Part shown: one piece after another, positions 58,405-64,000 of the stretch
Layout: every line of letters starts with the position of its first letter
Numbering within the stretch: position 1 is the stretch's first letter
Assembly (NCBI RefSeq): GCF_002930105.1
Contig: NZ_PJRN01000009.1
Span: 124,001-188,000, forward strand
Direction: 5' to 3'
Length of the DNA: 64,000 nt
DNA from: Billgrantia saliphila
Lineage (GTDB): Bacteria > Pseudomonadota > Gammaproteobacteria > Pseudomonadales > Halomonadaceae
Made by a program: the position numbers and the translations under genes
The notes under the pieces: generated by a model
Told to the model about the DNA's origin: nothing
What the model saw: only the letters and a program-made list of their open reading frames with translations
Database searches by the model: none

Positions 58405-59790
58405 ATGGCCATACAGCAGACGATTTCTCCGGTCGACGGCTCGGTCTACGTCGAGCGGGAGCAGGCCGACCCGGGACGGGTCGAGGCGACGCTGGCGCGG
58501 GCGGTAGCGGCGCAGCGCGAGTGGCGCGAGACGAGCCTCGACGAGCGCGCGCGGGTGTGCTCGGCAATGGTCGATGTCTTCGTCGCGTGGCGCGACGAGC
58601 TGGCCCGCGAGCTGACCTGGCAGATGGGGCGGCCGATCGCCGCGGCCGGCGGAGAGATCGGCGGCTTCGAGGATCGCGCACGGACCATGATCGCGCTGGC
58701 CGAGGAGGCGCTTTCGCCGCTCCGACTGGCCGAGAAGCCCGGCTTCACCCGCTACATCACCCGCGAGCCGCTGGGCGTCTCGTTCATCGTCGCGCCGTGG
58801 AACTTTCCCTATATGACCGCGGTGAACGCCGTGGTGCCGTCGATCATGGCGGGCAACGCCGTGATCCTCAAGCACTCCGCCCAGACGCCGCTGTGCGCCG
58901 AGCGCTTCCAGCAGGCGTTCGATGAGGCGGGGTTGCCCGAGGGTGTGTTCCAGCACCTGCACCTGTCCCATGACGCCACCGAGGCGCTGATTCGCGACGG
59001 CCGGGTCGCGCATGTCTCCTTCACCGGTTCGGTGGCGGGCGGGGCGATGGTGGAGCGCAATGCCGCCGGACGCTTCATCGCCACGGGGCTCGAGCTCGGC
59101 GGCAAGGACCCGGCCTACATCCGCGCCGACGTCAACCTCGACGAGGCGGTGCCCGGCGTGATGGACGGCGCCTTCTTCAATTCAGGGCAGAGCTGCTGCG
59201 GGATCGAGCGGATATACGTGCACGAGTCGATCTTCGACGACTTCGTCGAGCGCGCGGTGGCCTGGGTGCGCCAGCTGCGGCTGGGCAACCCCACCGATCC
59301 CGAAACCACCCTGGGACCATTGGTGCGCCCCGCGGCGGCGGATTTCGTGCGTGGCCAGGTCGAGGAGGCGGTTGCCGCCGGCGCCAAGGCCTGGCTCGAC
59401 CCCGGCGACTATCCGCTCTCGCTTGCGGGCAGCGCCTATCTGGCTCCGCAGGTACTGACCGGCGTCGACCACACGATGCGGGTGATGACCGAGGAGAGCT
59501 TCGGCCCCGTGGTGGGCATCATGCCGGTCGCCTCCGACGACGAGGCCGTGCGCCTGATGAACGACAGCGAATTCGGCCTCACCGCCGCCGTCTTCACCCG
59601 CGATATCAACGCCGGTGAGGCCATCGCCCGCCGGCTCGAAGCCGGCACGGTGTTCACCAACCGCTGCGATTACCTCGATCCGGAACTCGCCTGGACCGGG
59701 GTCAAGCACTCGGGGCGAGGCTGTTCGCTGTCGCGGATCGGCTACGAGACGCTTACCCGGCCCAAATCCTTCCACTTGAAGCATGCCTGA
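58405..59790 (+). CDS. Aldehyde dehydrogenase family protein
   Basis: A 461-aa NAD(P)-dependent aldehyde dehydrogenase, slightly short for the family. VSFIVAPWNFPYMTAVNAVVPSIMAGNAVILKHSAQTP is the cofactor region. The general base is E230 in GLELGGKDP and the nucleophile C264 in FFNSGQSCCGIER. In the proposed route it oxidises the gamma-glutamyl aminoaldehyde to the acid. A 220-bp gap separates it from the GS-like gene; no gene is seen there, only small hairpins, so a second promoter is possible. The start is uncertain between ATG 58393 and 58405. The C-terminus runs to FHLKHA. Confidence 0.9.
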   Translation: MAIQQTISPVDGSVYVEREQADPGRVEATLARAVAAQREWRETSLDERARVCSAMVDVFVAWRDELARELTWQMGRPIAAAGGEIGGFEDRARTMIALAEEALSPLRLAEKPGFTRYITREPLGVSFIVAPWNFPYMTAVNAVVPSIMAGNAVILKHSAQTPLCAERFQQAFDEAGLPEGVFQHLHLSHDATEALIRDGRVAHVSFTGSVAGGAMVERNAAGRFIATGLELGGKDPAYIRADVNLDEAVPGVMDGAFFNSGQSCCGIERIYVHESIFDDFVERAVAWVRQLRLGNPTDPETTLGPLVRPAAADFVRGQVEEAVAAGAKAWLDPGDYPLSLAGSAYLAPQVLTGVDHTMRVMTEESFGPVVGIMPVASDDEAVRLMNDSEFGLTAAVFTRDINAGEAIARRLEAGTVFTNRCDYLDPELAWTGVKHSGRGCSLSRIGYETLTRPKSFHLKHA

Positions 59791-59813
59791 ACCGGCGCGC
59801 TCAGGAGACCCAC

Positions 59814-60989
59814 ATGACGCTCGATCACTTCACCATGGGCTGGAACTATCCGGCCAATATCATCACCGGGGTGGGCCGCATCCGTGAGCTGCCCGCGGCG
59901 TGCCAGGCGCTGGGCATGCGTGCGCCGCTGCTGGTGACCGACCCGGGGCTGGCGGCGCTGCCGATGGTGCGAGACTGCGTGCAGGCGTGCCAGGACGCCG
60001 GGCTGCGCATCGCCGTGTTCAGCCAAGTCAAGGGCAACCCCACCGGCCGCAACGTGCTCGACGGCATGGCCGCCTTCCGTGACGGCAGTCATGACGGCGT
60101 GATCGCCTTCGGCGGCGGCTCCGGGCTCGATGCCGCCAAGGCGGTGGCGCTGATGGCCAATCAACGCGAAGGGCTGTCGCTGTGGTCACTCGAGGATATC
60201 GGCGACAACTGGAAGAACGCCGACGGTCAGGCCATCGCCCCGGTGGTCGCCGTGCCGACCACCGCCGGGACCGGTTCGGAGGTGGGCCGCGCCTCGGTGA
60301 TCACCGACGAGGCGGAACACGTCAAGCGCATCATCTTCCATCCCGGCATGGTACCCGACACCGTCATACTCGATCCCGAGCTGACCGTGGGCCTGCCCCC
60401 GGCGATTACCGCCGCCACCGGCATGGATGCACTGTCGCATTGCCTGGAGGCATGGTGCTCGCCGCTCTACCATCCCATGGCCGAGGGCATCGCCGTGGAG
60501 GGCATGCGCCGCATCGATCTCTATCTGCAGCGCGCCTTCAGCGAAGGCCACGACCTTGAGGCCCGCATGAACATGCTGGTGGCCTCGAGCATGGGCGCCA
60601 CCGCCTTCCAGCGCGGCCTGGGCGCCATGCATGCGCTGGCGCATCCGCTCGGGGCGCTGTTCGATGCTCATCACGGAACCCTGAACGCGGTACTGATGCC
60701 CTACGTGCTGCGTGCCAACGAACGCGCCATCGGCGAGCCCATGGTGCGCCTGGGTCGCTATCTCAACCTGGACCAGCCGGGCACGGCGTCGGTCATCGAC
60801 TGGGTGCTCTCGTTGCGCGAACGCCTGGGTATTCCGCATACCCTGGCCGAGCTCGGCATCGACACGCGCCAGGCCGACAAGGTCGGGCGCATGGCGGTGG
60901 CCGACCCTTCGTCCGGCACCAACCCGGTCGCGTTCGATGCCGATGCGTACCGTGGCATTTTCGTGGCCGCCGTAGAGGGGCGTCTCTAG
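59814..60989 (+). CDS. Iron-containing alcohol dehydrogenase
   Basis: A 391-aa group III alcohol dehydrogenase. The NAD site is AFGGGSGLDAAKAVALMA (98-115) and PTTAGTGSEVGRASVIT. Metal ligands by comparison with FucO are D205 and H209 (TGMDALSHCLEAW) and H273 and H287 (MHALAHPLGALFDAHHGTLNAVLMP), with catalytic H277. Within the locus it takes the place of the amine oxidase PuuB, oxidising an alcohol group to an aldehyde for the upstream ALDH. CAGGAG precedes the start, 23 bp after the ALDH stop. Confidence 0.92.
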   Translation: MTLDHFTMGWNYPANIITGVGRIRELPAACQALGMRAPLLVTDPGLAALPMVRDCVQACQDAGLRIAVFSQVKGNPTGRNVLDGMAAFRDGSHDGVIAFGGGSGLDAAKAVALMANQREGLSLWSLEDIGDNWKNADGQAIAPVVAVPTTAGTGSEVGRASVITDEAEHVKRIIFHPGMVPDTVILDPELTVGLPPAITAATGMDALSHCLEAWCSPLYHPMAEGIAVEGMRRIDLYLQRAFSEGHDLEARMNMLVASSMGATAFQRGLGAMHALAHPLGALFDAHHGTLNAVLMPYVLRANERAIGEPMVRLGRYLNLDQPGTASVIDWVLSLRERLGIPHTLAELGIDTRQADKVGRMAVADPSSGTNPVAFDADAYRGIFVAAVEGRL

Positions 60990-61094
60990 GCTTCGCCCGG
61001 AAAGCGTTCAGGCGAAGTCTCAGGGGATCTGGCCGGTGAAGCCGTGGCTGGCAGGCTGGGACACCAAGGAAGGTCAATGAAAGGAGATGCATCG

Positions 61095-61853
61095 ATGCGC
61101 ATCGGACTCCTGCAGTGCGATGACGTGGCGCCCGAGCTGCGCGAGGCCCACGGCAACTACCCGGAGATGTTCGCGGCCCTGTTCCACCGGGTCGACCCTA
61201 AGCTCGAGTTTCGCGTCTGGCGCTGCCTGGATGGCGAGATTCCCGACGATATCGACGCCGTGGATGCCTGGATGACCACCGGCTCCAAGTTCGGCGTCAA
61301 CGATGGTCTGCCCTGGGTCGACACGCTGTGCGACTTCGTGCGGCGTCTGTGGCACGCCGGCAAGCCGCTGGTGGGGATTTGCTTCGGCCACCAATTGATA
61401 GCCAAGGCGCTGGGCGGCGAGGTGGAGAAGAGCGATAGGGGCTGGGGCGTCGGCATGTCGTTCAACCGGCTCGAGGCGGCCGATTGGATGACCCCCGAGC
61501 AGCCGGAGCTGAACCTGCTGGTGAGCCACCAGGACCAGATCAGCGAACTTCCGGCGGGGGCCAGGGTGCTCGGCGGCAGTGATTTCTGCCCCCACTACCT
61601 GATGCAGATCGGCGAGCACTTCCTCGGCGTGCAGGGTCACCCTGAGTTCACCAAGGACTACTCGCGCGACCTGATGACGCTGCGCCGGGAGCTGGTGGGC
61701 AATGAGCGGGTGCGACAGGGCGAAGCATCGCTTTGCGCGCCGGTGGACGATACGCTGATGGCACGCTGGATAGTGAATTTCATGAAGCGTGCCGTGCAGC
61801 GGAGGATAGATGACGGCGAGCGAGGCCTGGCAGACGGCAATCGAACACCTTGA
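61095..61853 (+). CDS. Class I glutamine amidotransferase (PuuD/gamma-glutamyl hydrolase-like)
   Basis: A 252-aa class I amidotransferase-fold protein. The catalytic triad is visible: C97 in LVGICFGHQLIAKALGG, and H182/E184 in FLGVQGHPEFTKDY. No synthetase domain is attached, so it is a free hydrolase of gamma-glutamyl bonds, as PuuD hydrolyses gamma-glutamyl-GABA. Its N-terminal half resembles YfeJ/GuaA-like stand-alone forms, so assignment to PuuD function rests on context. AAAGGAG (61080-61086) fixes the ATG at 61095. It overlaps the antiporter gene by 44 bp. Confidence 0.87.
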   Translation: MRIGLLQCDDVAPELREAHGNYPEMFAALFHRVDPKLEFRVWRCLDGEIPDDIDAVDAWMTTGSKFGVNDGLPWVDTLCDFVRRLWHAGKPLVGICFGHQLIAKALGGEVEKSDRGWGVGMSFNRLEAADWMTPEQPELNLLVSHQDQISELPAGARVLGGSDFCPHYLMQIGEHFLGVQGHPEFTKDYSRDLMTLRRELVGNERVRQGEASLCAPVDDTLMARWIVNFMKRAVQRRIDDGERGLADGNRTP

Positions 61854-63012
61854 CCCCGCAACCACCAACCTGATCCTGCTGGGCATCATACTCAGTCTCA
61901 GCATTCTCGCCGATACCGTGGCCAGCCGTACCCGGCTGCCGCGTATCTCGCTACTGGTACTGGTGGGCGTGGCGGTGGCCGTCGTCCAGCAGCTCGGCTT
62001 CGGCCGGATGGGTGGCAGCCCACTGGATGGGCTGAGCGAGCCGCTTATCCAGGTCGCGCTGGTCATGGTGGCCTTTCTGCTGGGTGGCGAACTGACGCTC
62101 GAGCGCTTGCGTGCCACCGGAGCGCTGATCGCGCTCGTGTCGCTCGCCGTGCTGGGGGTGGGCGTGCTGGCGGTGGGCGTGGGGCTGCTGTTGCTCGGCT
62201 TTCCGCTGCTGGTGGCGGTCAGCTTGGCGGCGATCTCGGTGGCCACCGATCCGGCTGAAGTGCGTGAAGTGATACGCGAGAAGAACGATACGCGGCTGCG
62301 CGCACGGGTGCTGATGGGTATCGTCGCCATCGACGATGCTTGGGGCATTCTCGTATTCGGTCTGGCCATGGCGCTGCTGGGCTGGCAGGTCTCGGGCGAC
62401 GGCATGGCCGCGCTGCTGGACGCTGCCTGGGAGCTTGGAGGCGCGTTATTGCTGGGGACGGCGATCGGCGTGCCGGCGGCCTGGCTGACCGGACGCTTGC
62501 GCCCCGGGGAGCCGACCCAGGTCGAGGCCGTGGCGCTGATCCTGCTGCTGGCCGGCTTCGCCGAATGGCTCGACGTGTCGGCCCTGTTGGCCGCCATGGT
62601 CGCCGGCGCCCTGGTGGCCAATCTCTCCACCCATCACACTCGCTCGTTCAACGAGATCGAGTATATCGAATGGCCTTTCCTGGTGTTCTTCTTCGTCCTC
62701 TCGGGGGCGAGCATCGACCTGCGCTACCTGGGCCAGGCCGCGGGCCTGACCCTGGCCTATATCGCGCTGCGCGCCTTGGGCCGCTACCTCGGTGGCCTTC
62801 TGGGGAGTTACCTGGCGCGGCCATGGGGGGCCTCACTTCCCCGCGATATCGGCCTGGCATTGACGCCCCAGGCCGGTATCGCCATGGGCATGGCGCTGCT
62901 GGTGGCGGAACGCTATCCCGAGCATGGCCCGGTCCTGCTCTCGGCGGTGGTGGCCTCCACGGTAGTCTTCGAAGTCATCGGGCCGTTACTGGTGCGCCGG
63001 GTACTGCGCTAG
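61810..63012 (+). CDS. Cation:proton antiporter (CPA1/NhaP-like)
   Basis: A 400-aa antiporter with about 12 membrane segments. VALVMVAFLLGGELTLERL and ISVATDPAEVREVIREKNDTRLRARVLMGIVAIDDAWGILVF hold the TDPA-like and the DD motif of the ion-binding site seen in CPA antiporters. The C-terminal RDIGLALTPQAGIAMGMALLVAERYPEHG is usual for this family. Halophiles use many such antiporters for Na+ and pH control. The start lies inside the amidotransferase gene (44-bp overlap), with GGAGGATAG just before it, suggesting translational coupling. Confidence 0.88.
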   Translation: MTASEAWQTAIEHLDPATTNLILLGIILSLSILADTVASRTRLPRISLLVLVGVAVAVVQQLGFGRMGGSPLDGLSEPLIQVALVMVAFLLGGELTLERLRATGALIALVSLAVLGVGVLAVGVGLLLLGFPLLVAVSLAAISVATDPAEVREVIREKNDTRLRARVLMGIVAIDDAWGILVFGLAMALLGWQVSGDGMAALLDAAWELGGALLLGTAIGVPAAWLTGRLRPGEPTQVEAVALILLLAGFAEWLDVSALLAAMVAGALVANLSTHHTRSFNEIEYIEWPFLVFFFVLSGASIDLRYLGQAAGLTLAYIALRALGRYLGGLLGSYLARPWGASLPRDIGLALTPQAGIAMGMALLVAERYPEHGPVLLSAVVASTVVFEVIGPLLVRRVLR

Positions 63013-64000
63013 CCCTGACGGCGCCGGTGGGAACTCCGCTGGACAGCAGGCGCAGGCCGTTGGCCACGACCAACAGACTGGCGCCCATGTCGGCGAATAC
63101 CGCCATCCACAGGGTGGCGTGGCCGGTGAACGCCAGCGCCATGAATACGGCCTTGATGCCCAGTGCGAGCACGATGTTCTGTACCAGCACCGTGCGGGTG
63201 GCACGCGACAGGCGCAGGAAGGCGGCCAGGCGCCGCGGGTCGTCGTCCATCAGCGCCACGTCGGCGGTCTCGATGGCCGCGTCGCTGCCCAGCGCACCCA
63301 TGGCGAAGCCGATATCGGCTCGGGCCAGCGCCGGTGCGTCGTTGATGCCGTCACCGACCATGCCCACCGGCCCCTGCTGCGCACGCGCTTCGATCATGCG
63401 CAGCTTGTCTTCGGGAAGCAGGGCGCCATGTGCCTCGTCGATACCTGCCTGCTCGGCCACCGCGGCCACGTTTGCCGGGGTGTCGCCGCTGAGCATCAGC
63501 GTGGTCACGCCCAATGCGTGCAGTGCCTCGATCGCCTCGCGGCTCTCCGAACGCAGCGGGTCGCCCACCGCGAACAGCGCCAGCGGACGCTCCCCCTCGC
63601 CCAGGATCACCAGCGTCTCCCCCCGCGACGCCTGCTCTTCGAGGTGCTGGCGCAGGGCCTCGTTCGGCGCGGCATACGCTTCCATCAGCCGCCGGTTGCC
63701 CAGCCACACGATGCCGCCTTCGTAGCGAGCGGTGACGCCGCGCCCCGGCAGTTCCTGTACGTCATGCACCGTGAGCGGTTCGATTCCCTCTGCCTCGGCG
63801 GCTCGGGCCAGCGCCGCCGACACCGGGTGCGACGAACGGTCGGCGAGCCCTGCGGCCAAGGCACGGTGTCGAGCGCGTCCGGCCGCATCCAGCGACCCGT
63901 CCAGCGGTTGCCAGCGGCGCTGCGACGGCCTGCCCTGCGTCAGGGTGCCGGTCTTGTCGAAGGCCAATGTCTTGAGGCGGTAGCCCTGCTCGAGCACATT
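62975..64000 (-). CDS. Heavy-metal P1B-type ATPase, C-terminal part (N-terminus beyond the window)
   Basis: The visible 341 codons cover the soluble domains and the last two membrane segments. DKTGTLT, the phosphorylation site, is at the edge of the window, followed by SSHPVSAALARAAEAEG (the HP motif of P1B pumps), the phosphatase part with MLSGDTPANVAAVAEQAGI and GMVGDGINDAPALARADIGFAMG. The C-terminal membrane region is VLVQNIVLALGIKAVFMALAFTGHATLWMAVFADMGASLLVVANGLRLL, where the Asp and Lys suggest Zn/Cd/Pb specificity (ZntA/CadA). The N-terminal metal-binding part is not seen. The stop overlaps the convergent antiporter gene by 38 bp. Confidence 0.92.
   Translation of the reverse strand, partial: NVLEQGYRLKTLAFDKTGTLTQGRPSQRRWQPLDGSLDAAGRARHRALAAGLADRSSHPVSAALARAAEAEGIEPLTVHDVQELPGRGVTARYEGGIVWLGNRRLMEAYAAPNEALRQHLEEQASRGETLVILGEGERPLALFAVGDPLRSESREAIEALHALGVTTLMLSGDTPANVAAVAEQAGIDEAHGALLPEDKLRMIEARAQQGPVGMVGDGINDAPALARADIGFAMGALGSDAAIETADVALMDDDPRRLAAFLRLSRATRTVLVQNIVLALGIKAVFMALAFTGHATLWMAVFADMGASLLVVANGLRLLSSGVPTGAVRASAVPGAPVTAR

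Noticed and set aside
58293-58925. A 210-codon plus-strand frame overlapping the start of the aldehyde dehydrogenase gene
   Set aside because: The protein is Arg/Gly/Ala-rich low-complexity sequence, and the overlapping frame encodes conserved ALDH motifs.
1-64000. tRNA, rRNA, CRISPR arrays, insertion sequences or prophage genes
   Set aside because: I looked for conserved tRNA arms, spaced repeats, transposase motifs and phage modules on both strands and saw none; short repeats found are reported separately.

Overview
The window looks like chromosomal DNA of a GC-rich gammaproteobacterium, most likely a halophile of the Halomonadaceae (Halomonas/Billgrantia type). This rests on GC-rich, acidic proteins, four separate TRAP transporters in 64 kb, and gene families typical of that group. 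No rRNA, tRNA, IS element, phage, plasmid or CRISPR sequence was seen. Nearly all the DNA is a run of catabolic units, each with its own importer and regulator, with a few housekeeping genes (selO, ilvD, purEK) between them.

Layout. 1-4300: end of an Atu4866-like exported protein, an SDR dehydrogenase divergent from an AraC regulator, and a LysR regulator divergent from an EamA exporter. 4306-12162: malonate catabolism (matPQM TRAP importer, malonyl-CoA decarboxylase, malonyl-CoA synthetase, divergent MatR) with two extra downstream genes (a carboxymuconolactone-decarboxylase-fold protein and a kappa-GST/HCCA-isomerase-like protein). 12319-17639: selO, then a LysR regulator divergent from kynABU (tryptophan to anthranilate). 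17678-29385: a large divergent catabolic locus around a GntR/UTRA regulator. The minus arm carries a LeuCD-type hydro-lyase pair and a TRAP importer. The plus arm carries a tautomerase-SnoaL fusion, an isocitrate-lyase-family C-C lyase, an isochorismatase-family amidase, two PuuE-type cyclic amide hydrolases and an FAD oxidoreductase.

29394-36996: LysR divergent from mmsA, a 7TM-DISM diguanylate cyclase, an AhpD-like protein, an unknown protein, and a TPP riboswitch in front of an SSS-family transporter. 37267-47018: APC permease, ilvD, a small acidic protein, an orphan HigA-like HTH protein, a TAXI-type TRAP system (SBP, DUF1850, fused permease) and purEK. 47088-52459: PhoX phosphatase, a PAS-GGDEF-EAL protein and a TraX-family membrane protein. 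52577-63012: LysR, a TRAP importer with a Tat-exported binding protein, a glutamine-synthetase-like ligase, an aldehyde dehydrogenase, an iron-type alcohol dehydrogenase, a class I glutamine amidotransferase and a proton antiporter. 62975 to the end: the C-terminal part of a heavy-metal P-type ATPase.

Two units are the best candidates for undescribed systems. The 17.7-29.4 kb locus holds enzymes that in order would open a cyclic imide, remove its amide, hydrate the resulting alkyl-maleate and split the alkyl-malate to pyruvate. The 53.7-61.9 kb locus resembles the Puu gamma-glutamyl polyamine pathway with the amine oxidase replaced by an alcohol dehydrogenase, as expected for an amino alcohol. 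Both assignments are inferences from gene content; no substrate can be read from the sequence.
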